This document shows, in pieces, positions 20,843 to 30,431 of a stretch of 64,000 nt of DNA. How positions within the stretch are numbered: the first letter of the stretch is position 1; each line of letters begins with the position of its first letter. Under the pieces are notes generated by a model, which saw only the letters and a list, made by a program, of their open reading frames with translations, did not search any database and was not told the DNA's origin. The DNA comes from an uncultured Flavobacteriales bacterium (lineage in GTDB: Bacteria > Bacteroidota > Bacteroidia > Flavobacteriales_D > Crocinitomicaceae). The translations under genes and the position numbers were made by a program. The stretch lies in assembly GCA_905478665.1 (NCBI GenBank), contig CAJQJL010000048.1:1-64000 (forward strand). Reading direction: 5' to 3'.

Positions 20843-21501
20843 TCTTCATGATTCGATTTGAATATACTTATTTCCTTTTTTGTGTCTTCATCATTATTTA
20901 CAATGAAGTCAGTCAAATTATTAGCAATTGCAACATGAACAGGATCGTCTGTATATATTTTTATAAAAACATCTTGCGTGATAGAACAAAGTCGATTGAC
21001 ATTTAAAATAACATGATCACTCTCAAGGTAAAATAGTTTTGTCTGAGAGTCAAGACTTGAATCATAGGTGATCCCAATCTTCTGTCCCTTTGGAAAAAAT
21101 CCATGCATTAATCCATTTCTATAAATAGACCGAAGAAGTTTTAGTTCATTGTCACTTATAGGGTATGAAGCATAGTCAAAAAATAGTTTGGCACTACAAT
21201 AAAAATCCCTTCGATAGCCTTTAGGATTAATTAATGACCCTAAAGTTTCAATACTGGACAAGCACGTTATTGCTAAGGGAATACTACATCGCGATGGCTG
21301 TTCTTCATATGTATGAAAAACTGTAGTTTCTGGATTTAATGTCGTTATTAATTGGTTTCTGTCATATAAGCCATTTCTAACACCCTCAAGATATTCCTTC
21401 TCTCCATTATTGGCTACCACTAAAAGACTCGAGATATCCTTTTGTACAGTTTCAATAAAAAAGGCGAGATACCGCCTTACATCTTGATTTATAAATGTCA
21501 T
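20839..21501 (-). CDS. Hypothetical protein with HEPN-like Rx4H motif
   Basis: LLRSIYRNGLMHGFFPKG; translationally coupled to 20192..20842. Confidence 0.65.
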   Translation of the reverse strand: MTFINQDVRRYLAFFIETVQKDISSLLVVANNGEKEYLEGVRNGLYDRNQLITTLNPETTVFHTYEEQPSRCSIPLAITCLSSIETLGSLINPKGYRRDFYCSAKLFFDYASYPISDNELKLLRSIYRNGLMHGFFPKGQKIGITYDSSLDSQTKLFYLESDHVILNVNRLCSITQDVFIKIYTDDPVHVAIANNLTDFIVNNDEDTKKEISIFKSNHEE

Positions 21502-21574
21502 GTTCTTTCATTTTTGAAGGGTTGTTGTTTTCTACGCAGCAAATTTCACAATTGTATTTAGTGAACCTCGAAGG

Positions 21575-22390
21575 CTAATCGAGTAGACCGCTAAGGGAAT
21601 TACTCGTTTTGTTCTCTAAATTTCGAAGCTTATCGAGTTTTCCTGCTATTTCCATACTACTTTCCATAGCGGATTCACCAGACAGAATCAAATTACATTC
21701 AATCAGAATTTTTGATTCAATTAAATTCACAATATGATTATAGGAACCAAATTTCATAGATTTTGCAGCGTTTATTTCGTCCTCAGTTAAAGACCCGCTA
21801 AGAGTTTCATGAATCATAGTGTCATTTTTCCAAAGAGTTGTTTTCTTGTCCTGTTTATCCTTAGTCAGTAACACTGTCGATCTTCCAATGAATAACCCAT
21901 GAAGTTTATATAACTCCCACAATCGGCTACTAATAAATGGTCTCAATGCTCCAGCTTCAATCACTGAGCTTGCTGTTTTCTCAACGAATTTCTCTAAACT
22001 GAGCTTCTTGAAATTTTCAAGAACAGTTGGGTTACCAATCTTCGGGTCTTTGTAAACATTCATTATTTCGTTGTCCGTCATATAGCTGTAAACCAATGAT
22101 GTGGAAGCGCTGAACGCACCATTTTTCTGAACACCTTTCCACAATACTTCAATTGTCTCAATTCGTTTCTGTTGAGCAAAATTATGTCCTGTGGAATATA
22201 CTTTTAGCAAGTTCTCTGACAAACTTTGATTTTTGTTGATTTCACCCTTCAACAATTCAATTTGTTCAGCTCCTTCCTGTTGCCATTTTGTGGTCAAACG
22301 ATTTAAAATGGCTCTTGGAAAAAACCATAAGATCGCAGCATTTATGCCCGTGTAAACTCCTAGAACGGCAATAGTGTCATTTATGGTCAT
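21575..22390 (-). CDS. Hypothetical membrane-anchored protein
   Basis: Start taken at the internal ATG (MTINDTIAVLGVYTGINAAILWFFPRAIL); the track ORF begins at 22507 over the integrase remnant. Confidence 0.6.
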   Translation of the reverse strand: MTINDTIAVLGVYTGINAAILWFFPRAILNRLTTKWQQEGAEQIELLKGEINKNQSLSENLLKVYSTGHNFAQQKRIETIEVLWKGVQKNGAFSASTSLVYSYMTDNEIMNVYKDPKIGNPTVLENFKKLSLEKFVEKTASSVIEAGALRPFISSRLWELYKLHGLFIGRSTVLLTKDKQDKKTTLWKNDTMIHETLSGSLTEDEINAAKSMKFGSYNHIVNLIESKILIECNLILSGESAMESSMEIAGKLDKLRNLENKTSNSLSGLLD

Positions 22391-22481
22391 ATTATTCAAT
22401 GTATTTAACCAAACGTACAAATTAGCCTCGAATATCGCAACAAGTATAAATCTGAATATTAACCTAAAAGCCCAAAACAAC

Positions 22482-22790
22482 ATGAGTCTAAAAGGACAAC
22501 GCACCACTGCGGACTATCTGCCGTAGAATGAAATACTCGTGCTTACACAGAAGTCACTACGCGACAAAGACTACCAATTCGCAACACTGATTGCAACGGG
22601 TAGATACACAGGACTGAGAATTTCTGACCTCCGCACATTGAGGTGGCAAGACATGACCAATCCTTTAGTGCTGACTGAGAAGAAAACAGGCAAAGGTCGA
22701 ACCATCCATTTACACGATGACCTGTTACAATTTCTGGATCAAGTCAAAGCGGAGATTAAACCCAAACCGAATGCCCTGATGTTTACCTGA
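22482..22790 (+). pseudogene. Tyrosine recombinase/phage integrase fragment with in-frame TAG and C-terminal loss
   Basis: MSLKGQRTTADYLP*NEILVLTQKSLRDKDYQFATLIATGRYTGLRISDLRTLRWQDM; TAG at 22524-22526; no HxxR or Tyr box. Confidence 0.8.
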
Positions 22791-22822
22791 GTCTTTAAAG
22801 GCCAATGATCCGATTTTAGAAT

Positions 22823-23131
22823 TTAGCGATTAAGATATGATACAACACTAAGATTTGTGATGTCCTTTGCATTTAGTACTACACTATATTTGGGGTCAGC
22901 TTTGGCATTAGGGTCGGATTCTCTTCTTTTATTTTTATCCTTATTGAATTCACCCCAATTCGCATTGGTTATGAACCTAACTCGTCCTTGTTCTTTCAAT
23001 TCAACAGCATCGTCGAAGTCAACAAAGTATCCGTGCCGAACCAGTGAAGAAGTTTCAACTTTGCTAATGTTAGGCACATACAATAGTTTATGCTGTTCTT
23101 CTATGGTTTTTAAAATTTGAGTTGAGTTCAT
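22823..23131 (-). CDS. Hypothetical protein
   Basis: 102-aa ORF. Confidence 0.5.
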   Translation of the reverse strand: MNSTQILKTIEEQHKLLYVPNISKVETSSLVRHGYFVDFDDAVELKEQGRVRFITNANWGEFNKDKNKRRESDPNAKADPKYSVVLNAKDITNLSVVSYLNR

Positions 23132-23511
23132 GGTCTTGTCTTTTGATTAGTATTTAGTCAAAAATACGATTAATAAATAATCATTCAAAATAGATTTATT
23201 AACGCTTAAAAACAGAATTGGTGTTTTGTAGTTAAACAATTATGAAAGAACTAAACAAATACACCCAGACTGATCGAATCAAAACAATTACCACATGGAT
23301 TCGGTGCTTTATCCAAGGATTGAAAGTGATATTGTTAATGAAGGATTGTACCCTGTGAATGCGGAGGCTTTGGAAGCTTGCAGGATTCACCGCAATGGTG
23401 ACATATTGTACATTAAAAGCAACAATTATTGAAGGCGTCAGTTTCAAATCTCGAAGATGGAAAATTATTTGTAATTCAGAAGCATTTTTTAGATGAACAA
23501 ACTGTATCTTC

Positions 23512-24444
23512 ATGGGTATGAACGAAGGACTAGGAAAGTTTATTGAGGAGGCTATAATGTACAATCCCAGAAATGTGTTTTCAATACACACATCATTCTA
23601 TAATCGAATAATCACTCCGTACGATTTTGACGGACTCACCTTTGACTACAATTGTGCAAGTGAAGATAAATACACATCATTTAAACTGGATTTATCGAAT
23701 AGGGCAGAGATCGACACTCAATTTGAAATGATCGCGTATGGTGTGCCTGAAACTTGTGTAAAGAAGGGTAAATTAGATTTTACTTTTCATCTTGTTGGCA
23801 AGTGCCAATCTTGTAATGATTACCATGTAGACTTTTTGATTAACGTTTTCACCGTAGACAGCATACCTAAGGAATGGGTAAATATTCACGCATCTATATA
23901 TCGCTCTGATAAAGATCCGAAGTTATCAGTTCCTATTTCAATTCAAAAAGTGGGAGTTAACCCTGAGCCGAAAGTTGATTTCAACAAGATCGCGATGAAA
24001 TTTTTTGATAGAGAGTCAGGAAATTGGTACCATAAAGGATTAAATGCCATTGCAAATAACTATGGGATTGGGTCACTGGCTTATTTTCGTAGAATTATTG
24101 AGAAAGAACTCATGCATATCATTAAAGAGATAAAAGAACTCCCTGACAGTCATGGTTTAGAAATTCAGATTTTGCTTGATGAGCACGATAAACATTCTAG
24201 TGTAAGTACTATTTATGAAAACATATATCAGCATCTTCCTAAATCTCTAAAATCTTTAGGGAAGAACCCAATAAAGCTTCTTTACAATCAGACCTCTGAA
24301 GCGTTACATTCAATGACAGAGCAAGAGGCTATGGAGAAGTCAAAAATTATTCTACAATTGCTTGAGTTCGTAATTATCAAAATTAATGAAGAGAAATCAG
24401 ATATTAAGGACTTGAAAGAAGCTATCAAGGGCTTGGGAAATTAG
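23512..24444 (+). CDS. Hypothetical protein with a cysteine pair
   Basis: 310 aa; KCQSCNDYH; helical C-terminus with AYFRRIIEKELMHIIKEI. Confidence 0.7.
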   Translation: MGMNEGLGKFIEEAIMYNPRNVFSIHTSFYNRIITPYDFDGLTFDYNCASEDKYTSFKLDLSNRAEIDTQFEMIAYGVPETCVKKGKLDFTFHLVGKCQSCNDYHVDFLINVFTVDSIPKEWVNIHASIYRSDKDPKLSVPISIQKVGVNPEPKVDFNKIAMKFFDRESGNWYHKGLNAIANNYGIGSLAYFRRIIEKELMHIIKEIKELPDSHGLEIQILLDEHDKHSSVSTIYENIYQHLPKSLKSLGKNPIKLLYNQTSEALHSMTEQEAMEKSKIILQLLEFVIIKINEEKSDIKDLKEAIKGLGN

Positions 24445-24565
24445 ATTTTCGTCCTAAATCTCGCCCTATTTTCTGTTTTCAATAATCACTAAACCACTAA
24501 GAAGAATTCTACCTTGTGACAACGAAATATTCGTTGCGCACTAGTTATTTATTACATTACAATAT

Positions 24566-25060
24566 ATGTTGCCACTTACAGAATATAGACACAAAGATTC
24601 CAAAGGAAGGATTCTAAGTAAGACTGTTAACGTGCCAGACATAATAGGTAGAGACGGTAAAAAACGAACCTTTACTTTTTGGGTTTCAGAATTGATTCAG
24701 CGAGACACCTCAGGTGGTGAATTTGAAAGCTATGAATTTAAGGCTAAGGATTTAAATAATACCAAGGGAGAATGTATCGTAGTGGTTGTGACAAATTTCT
24801 CTGGAATTTATCAAATCACAAATATTATGTCTACTGGAAAAACACTTAGAGAGAAGGGAATCCCTGAAGTGCTTATCGGTTATGCCTGCCAGTACTTAAA
24901 TAAAGGCATTGAATCAAGTTCAAATATTAAGTCAGAAATGAGATACTTCGGGGAAAAGAGATATTCGGATGGAGAAAAGGTCTGGTTAAGGTTGAAAAAA
25001 TTAGAGCCAACTAGAATTAGTTTCGATAATACAGTTGATCGGTTTACATTGTCTTACTAG
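24566..25060 (+). CDS. Hypothetical protein (weak GNAT-like look)
   Basis: 164 aa; GIPEVLIGYACQYLNKGIESSSN...GEKVWLRL. Confidence 0.55.
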   Translation: MLPLTEYRHKDSKGRILSKTVNVPDIIGRDGKKRTFTFWVSELIQRDTSGGEFESYEFKAKDLNNTKGECIVVVVTNFSGIYQITNIMSTGKTLREKGIPEVLIGYACQYLNKGIESSSNIKSEMRYFGEKRYSDGEKVWLRLKKLEPTRISFDNTVDRFTLSY

Positions 25061-25160
25061 CTTTTCTGTCCCAAATCCCGTCCCCTTTCAATTTTCTCCT
25101 ACTAAACAAACCATCAGATTCCCATATAAAACAGAAACCTGGACTTGCAACAAGACGACT

Positions 25161-25997
25161 CTACCTTCCAAACTTATAAGATAGTCCTGTCTCGAAATAT
25201 AAGTAATGATCCCTCATTCCAAACTTAGGATCAAAATCCCCTTGAAGCCCTTCAAATGTCTGTGTCTCTGAAGGGATAGTTGAACCGTTGTAATAGTAAT
25301 TGATCTCGTAGGAGTAGTCATAGAAAAATACATTGTTTCTGGAATAACTCACACCTAGATTCAAATACATGTTTGTGCTTAATTCTAACATTAGAGTTGC
25401 GCTAAAATCAAGGTTCAAATACATATATGCCTTGCTCTCAACAACACCATCATTTTCATAGTACTTGCCGTGATAGGTAGTTAGGTCATACTTATATTCT
25501 ATCCAATCCTCATTATTATAATGAAACCCCGTTGCGTAACTCTTCGTCTTGTTTAGGGCATATCGGTCTACTATGTGACAGCCTAAATCAAGAATCACTT
25601 TGGAGTCATAAAATTCAAACTGTTTGTTCAGTCCTAGATGAAATGCAATCCTATTGCTTGTTAATCTGATATTCTCTAAATGCCTTTCATAAGGGTCAAT
25701 CAGTTCTTGGTAATGCTTGGAAGATGAAAGCTCAACACCAGCCGTAGCAAACAGCTTGAGTTTTTTGAAAATACTTCTTTTGTAAAGAATCGTCGCCCCA
25801 TGATCGTACTGGGATTTAGCTTTCATGTGAGAGTATTGGTTCTCAAACGTATTATTCTCAAATGTTGGGTCAACTATTCTGAGTTTGTTTATAGCGATAC
25901 CGATTCCATAATTAAAACTTATCTCATTATTCTGAGTGTTTCCTAAGTGGGGTAGACTACAAATCAATATCGCTATAAACAACTTCATTCTGTACAA
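25161..25997 (-). CDS. Outer membrane beta-barrel protein
   Basis: Signal peptide; alternating aromatic strands; C-terminal YFETGLSYKFGR. Confidence 0.7.
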   Translation of the reverse strand: MYRMKLFIAILICSLPHLGNTQNNEISFNYGIGIAINKLRIVDPTFENNTFENQYSHMKAKSQYDHGATILYKRSIFKKLKLFATAGVELSSSKHYQELIDPYERHLENIRLTSNRIAFHLGLNKQFEFYDSKVILDLGCHIVDRYALNKTKSYATGFHYNNEDWIEYKYDLTTYHGKYYENDGVVESKAYMYLNLDFSATLMLELSTNMYLNLGVSYSRNNVFFYDYSYEINYYYNGSTIPSETQTFEGLQGDFDPKFGMRDHYLYFETGLSYKFGR

Positions 25998-26000
25998 TGT

Positions 26001-27572
26001 TTAACAGGGGTTAAGTATAAGACTTTCTTGCAAATGAATACCATCTTTTACTAGTTTATGTAGAGAGTTAACGTCTCCATTACCAATATCATAATGTTTG
26101 AAGAGTTTAGTCTTTGTTTTCTGGATTTTTTTGTCATTATAGTGATGTTTGTTTCCTTCCTTGGTTGATTCATAACTACAGTCTTGATCGCGGAAGACTC
26201 CAATAACACCTGTGTATATGTCCGCTTTTCTGCTTTTATAACTGCCGTTAGCTTGCTTTTTCCATGCATGTGTATATGATCCAATTTTATTGCCGAAAAA
26301 GTTGTCCTGATGCCATAGCTTAGTGGTCATTTTCCAGTTACCACCACTCTGTACTCCCCATCTTGATAGTTCAGCCTGCGTACAAGCATTTGACACGGCG
26401 AACAGTAGCGATGACCCTGCCATACCAGATCCATCTTCTAAGATAACATTGTTCCCTTGCCCATCCGAAAATGTTAGTATAGTCGTGACGTAAAAAGTTC
26501 CCAGAGAAGCATAGGTATGACCTACCCATGTATTCTCAGTATAATTATTATATACACTCGTCTGGCCGTCACCCCAATTAACCGTTAACGTCATGGTTGC
26601 CAAAAACCATGCGTTACAGTCCCAAGTATCGTAAACAGCATCAAATTCACATTTTTTCACACCTACTTTAAGCATCTTTTCATAAACATTGCAACTTATA
26701 TTCTGTATCATCGGAGTAGATGTAAACTTGAATCCACCTCCCAAATCAAACTCTCCTTTTGGCGATGGCTCAATATTACTATCTATGAGTGGGGTAATAA
26801 TTTTAAACCTATTCTTATCTCCCAACCCGTTAGATGGATCATACAAATCAGTGTAGTCCTCAAGAGCCATGAGCGCGTTGATTGCTTGTTGATCATTTTT
26901 ATCCACTTTCACCCACTGATTTTCGCTATGGAAATAGATTACTTCATCCGCAATCCCTACTAAACGATATTCATTCAAAATTGTTTTGTTTATGTCATCT
27001 GCAAGGAAGTCCTCATTTTCTATGCTTTCAATTTCTTCAGAGGTAAACTCTCCATTTATGAGATCATACTTTTCAATGAAGTGAGTTCTGAATGATTTGA
27101 AACCAGAATAGTTTTCTTCAAATAAATCTAAATATTCATCCATCGTTGTATTCTCAGACTGATCAATATACGCGTCCATTTCCTCCCGGCTATCTAATAG
27201 GTGTTCCTCACTGTTAAAGAATAAGATATTGTTTTCAAAGTAGGGCATGGTACTCATAGGCTCAACATATTGCCCAGATTCATTTAATCCAATTTCAACG
27301 GCAAATAATGATGAGGTAAGAGATTCCGCTATGACCTCAACTATGCCTTGATCCTCATCAACTAAATCAAGCGTGACAGCTTGGTTAACAGAAAGCTCTC
27401 CTCGCGTGAAGGGTGATGTTTTGTAGTATATGCTTGTTCCATCTTCATTGATTATGGAGTAGTCTTGCGTCCCTAACGAAATGATGGACATTACCTTTCC
27501 AACTGTTTGCGTATTTCCAAAGTACGATACTGATAGAAGTAGAATACTCAGGATTATTTTTTTTGTTTTCAT
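26001..27572 (-). CDS. Secreted protein with PKD-like segment
   Basis: Signal peptide; TVNWGDGQTSVYNNYTENTWVGHTYASLGTFYVTTILTFSDGQG. Confidence 0.7.
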   Translation of the reverse strand: MKTKKIILSILLLSVSYFGNTQTVGKVMSIISLGTQDYSIINEDGTSIYYKTSPFTRGELSVNQAVTLDLVDEDQGIVEVIAESLTSSLFAVEIGLNESGQYVEPMSTMPYFENNILFFNSEEHLLDSREEMDAYIDQSENTTMDEYLDLFEENYSGFKSFRTHFIEKYDLINGEFTSEEIESIENEDFLADDINKTILNEYRLVGIADEVIYFHSENQWVKVDKNDQQAINALMALEDYTDLYDPSNGLGDKNRFKIITPLIDSNIEPSPKGEFDLGGGFKFTSTPMIQNISCNVYEKMLKVGVKKCEFDAVYDTWDCNAWFLATMTLTVNWGDGQTSVYNNYTENTWVGHTYASLGTFYVTTILTFSDGQGNNVILEDGSGMAGSSLLFAVSNACTQAELSRWGVQSGGNWKMTTKLWHQDNFFGNKIGSYTHAWKKQANGSYKSRKADIYTGVIGVFRDQDCSYESTKEGNKHHYNDKKIQKTKTKLFKHYDIGNGDVNSLHKLVKDGIHLQESLILNPC

Positions 27573-27693
27573 ATTGATTTGTTTTGATTACTATTTATTG
27601 AAATAACTTCGCCCGCTATCCCCTGTTTATTTAAACTTGGTTCTAGGCAATGCCTTTATGAGGAATCATTGAATAATATCATTGTTTATTAAG

Positions 27694-28275
27694 TTACGTT
27701 AGCCTTAAATGCTCTATTACACGTTTTATGTAGAATGCACAGGCACTTTCTATATTGCCATATTCGAAAGCGTCAGCGTTCAGTAATCCGAAGTCCGTGC
27801 CGACTAGATAATTACCATTTTCAATTTTGGATATATACCAACCAGAAGTATCTACATGGTCAGACAGTTCAATCCAGTAGTGTATATGTTTAGGGCATCT
27901 TAAAAGTTCAAACTTGATATTAAATTCATCAATAATTGATGCCACCTTTGAATAATTTGTTTTATTTAATAGCTCTTGGATACTGCCAGATTTTGCCTTC
28001 CTCAATTCATTAGGAATAGAAACTATTTTACTAATAACGGATTGTAATTGTGGCTGCACCCCTGAAGCAGAAGATTGGGGGTCAATGCCACGGCGACAGG
28101 CTTCAACACCTAACTCTATTATGGAGTTAATCATCCACTTTTTTTTAATTCGATCAATTGCGCCGCTAACAGACCTGAGATTAACATCAAGTTTCTTTGC
28201 TATTTGAAGCTGATTAATTCCTTTTAGAAGTAAACTGAGAACTTCAAGTTCTCTCTTTGATAAATTTTTCTCCAT
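27694..28275 (-). CDS. LuxR-type HTH protein
   Basis: LSKRELEVLSLLLKGINQLQIAKKLDVNLRSVSGAIDRIKKKW. Confidence 0.8.
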   Translation of the reverse strand: MEKNLSKRELEVLSLLLKGINQLQIAKKLDVNLRSVSGAIDRIKKKWMINSIIELGVEACRRGIDPQSSASGVQPQLQSVISKIVSIPNELRKAKSGSIQELLNKTNYSKVASIIDEFNIKFELLRCPKHIHYWIELSDHVDTSGWYISKIENGNYLVGTDFGLLNADAFEYGNIESACAFYIKRVIEHLRLT

Positions 28276-28476
28276 GTGTTGCTTACTAAAAAAAAAGGGG
28301 GCATGTCATTCTATGATGCAACAGAGAATTAGCCCCCTTTTCCATTCACCTGACAAATGAATGAACCTTAACATTTAACCACTTATTATAAAATCGGAAC
28401 CCAAAAAAATGGCAATCCTCTTTCAAGCCAAATGTGAGTATAAAATGTTGGAATTCTAGGGGGGTGGTCTGGATTC

Positions 28477-28490
28477 AGGTATAAATACCT
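28477..28490. promoter_or_regulatory. Palindromic operator candidate AGGTATAAATACCT
   Basis: Near-identical palindrome at 32628-32641, shared TTC...A flanks. Confidence 0.5.
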
Positions 28491-28572
28491 ACCATAAATA
28501 GGGGTTCTACGCTATTTTATATCCTAGATATTGGGGAGAATAATTCTAAGAAGGAAAATACGCCAATGAAAG

Positions 28573-28704
28573 CTAAGAATGCTTATCATCTCTTTTCTCC
28601 GTTCCATTTTTCTTTTTGATTTGTATCATTAGAAACAGCAATGCTAAAGTCAACATGACCATAGTAATAGTTCCATAGATTATAAGCGTATCCTTCCCTT
28701 CCAT
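28573..28704 (-). CDS. 43-aa single-TM microprotein (copy A)
   Basis: MEGKDTLIIYGTITMVMLTLALLFLMIQIKKKNGTEKRDDKHS; overlaps the 3' end of 28680..29309 by 25 nt; paralogous copy at 29311..29421. Confidence 0.6.
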   Translation of the reverse strand: MEGKDTLIIYGTITMVMLTLALLFLMIQIKKKNGTEKRDDKHS

Positions 28705-29309
28705 AATACAACAGTATATGTAATATTCAGAAAAATATTGAAAATTCCATGTATGATCCAGTAAGAAGTTTTATCACCGTTTAGAAGTTCTTTGCTAAAA
28801 ACAAAGAGATACATCGTTCCACCAAAGTAAATTAGGAATCCACCTGTTAATATGAAAAAGGGATTTTGAAAAAAGTTGACATTTCTATCTTCATGAATTA
28901 ATTTGTAGCAGTAGATCACAAGTATTATTGCAAGCCCTATTAATTCAACGTGCCTTTGAATGGAATTAAATTCTGTTATTTTTTCGAGAAATAAAATGTT
29001 GACTATCGAAAAAGTTCCAAAGAGAACACTTAGAGTTAAAATAAGTTTTCTCCAATGTGGGTTCGTAGAGACTTGATAATAAATTAGTGCAATGAATCCG
29101 AACTCAATAAACGAGTATAAATGAAAGATGAACATATTGTTGATCCCATATTCGAAAAGTACTCTCGCAGCGACCTCGATCAACAGAGTTAATCCAACTA
29201 AAATGGATAACACCCGAACAGAACGAATAAGTTTGGAATAAAAAATAGCTCCAACTAAGGCAGGAACCAATATTGAGATCATTGAAACGAACGTTATTGT
29301 TTGTACCAA
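28680..29309 (-). CDS. 7-TM hypothetical membrane protein (copy A)
   Basis: About seven hydrophobic segments; apparent TTG start or nearby ATG; paralog of 29397..30026. Confidence 0.8.
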   Translation of the reverse strand: MVQTITFVSMISILVPALVGAIFYSKLIRSVRVLSILVGLTLLIEVAARVLFEYGINNMFIFHLYSFIEFGFIALIYYQVSTNPHWRKLILTLSVLFGTFSIVNILFLEKITEFNSIQRHVELIGLAIILVIYCYKLIHEDRNVNFFQNPFFILTGGFLIYFGGTMYLFVFSKELLNGDKTSYWIIHGIFNIFLNITYTVVLWKGRIRL

Positions 29310-29310
29310 A

Positions 29311-29421
29311 CTACTTATTTGAGTGATCTTTCTTGGATCGGATCATTAGAAATAGAATTACCAAAATCAGGACAACAATACTGATGATTCCATAGATTAT
29401 AAGCGTATCCTTCCCTTCCAT
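29311..29421 (-). CDS. 36-aa single-TM microprotein (copy B)
   Basis: MEGKDTLIIYGIISIVVLILVILFLMIRSKKDHSNK; overlaps the 3' end of 29397..30026; its TAG is immediately upstream of the copy A TTG start. Confidence 0.6.
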   Translation of the reverse strand: MEGKDTLIIYGIISIVVLILVILFLMIRSKKDHSNK

Positions 29422-30026
29422 ATTACAATGGTGTATGTAATATTCAGAAAAATATTGAAAATTCCATGTATGATCCAGTAAGAAGTTTTATCACCGTTTA
29501 GAAGTTCTTTGCTAAAAACAAAGAGGTACATCGTTCCGCCAAAGTAAATTAGGAATCCGCCTGTTAATATGAAAAAGGGATTTTGAAAAAAATTGGCATT
29601 TCTGTCTTCATGAATTAATTTGTAACAATAGATCACAAGTATGATTGCAATCCCTATCAATTCAACATGTCTTTGTATAGAGTTGAAATCCGTGATTTTT
29701 TCAAGAAAGAAGATGTTAAATACTGAAAATATGCCAAAGAGTATACCTAGCGTAATAATAAGTTTTCTCCAATATGGGTTAGTCGAGATTTGGTAATAAA
29801 TTAAGGCAATAAATCCAAATTCAATAAACGAGTACAAGTGAAAGATGAACATATTGTTCATTCCATATTCGAAGAGAACTCTTGCACCGATCTCGATCAA
29901 TAGAGTTAATCCAACTAAAATGGATAACACTCGAATAGAACGAATAAGTTTTGAATAAAAAATAGCCCCAACCAAGGTTGGAGCCAATATTGAGATCATC
30001 GAAATGAACGTTATTGTTTGTACCAA
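29397..30026 (-). CDS. 7-TM hypothetical membrane protein (copy B)
   Basis: About 21 substitutions in 209 aa relative to copy A. Confidence 0.8.
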   Translation of the reverse strand: MVQTITFISMISILAPTLVGAIFYSKLIRSIRVLSILVGLTLLIEIGARVLFEYGMNNMFIFHLYSFIEFGFIALIYYQISTNPYWRKLIITLGILFGIFSVFNIFFLEKITDFNSIQRHVELIGIAIILVIYCYKLIHEDRNANFFQNPFFILTGGFLIYFGGTMYLFVFSKELLNGDKTSYWIIHGIFNIFLNITYTIVIWKGRIRL

Positions 30027-30027
30027 A

Positions 30028-30336
30028 CTATTTATTTAACGGACTGTTCTTATCACAAAGATTTGGACAAGGAGAAGAAATGTCAACTACCAATTCGGTC
30101 ATATCATTCTCGTTGGCATCTGCACCTACCAACACTAGTTCTTTGTTTCCATCTGAGTCAATTCCGTAATATATTCGAATTCCCATGCATCCTTCTTGGT
30201 CAAGAAGGTCATTCAAAATGTCTTTGCCATAAAAATGGGCTTTTCTTTCGTTCGGGTTCAAGTCTCGATATTCAGCAGTCATATCTGCTCCTAATTCTAA
30301 TGTGATTTCGCCTCCTTCTGTTCCGTTAAATGCCAT
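30028..30336 (-). CDS. Small soluble conserved-looking hypothetical protein
   Basis: MAFNGTEGGEITLELGADMTAEYR...GCMGIRIYYGIDSDGNKELVLVGADANENDMTE...CPNLC; immediately upstream of the 7-TM pair. Confidence 0.8.
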   Translation of the reverse strand: MAFNGTEGGEITLELGADMTAEYRDLNPNERKAHFYGKDILNDLLDQEGCMGIRIYYGIDSDGNKELVLVGADANENDMTELVVDISSPCPNLCDKNSPLNK

Positions 30337-30431
30337 AGTTTTCTTTTTTTAGGTTATACCCTACAAGAAAGTAATTTTGCCTGAACAATCCAATCAACAT
30401 TCCAATGAATATCGAACAGCAAAGTTCATCG

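Larger units (their letters stand above)
28573..30026 (-). repeat. 717-bp tandem gene duplication (7-TM gene + microprotein)
   Basis: Start-to-start offset 29397-28680 = 717 bp; high nucleotide identity. Confidence 0.85.
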
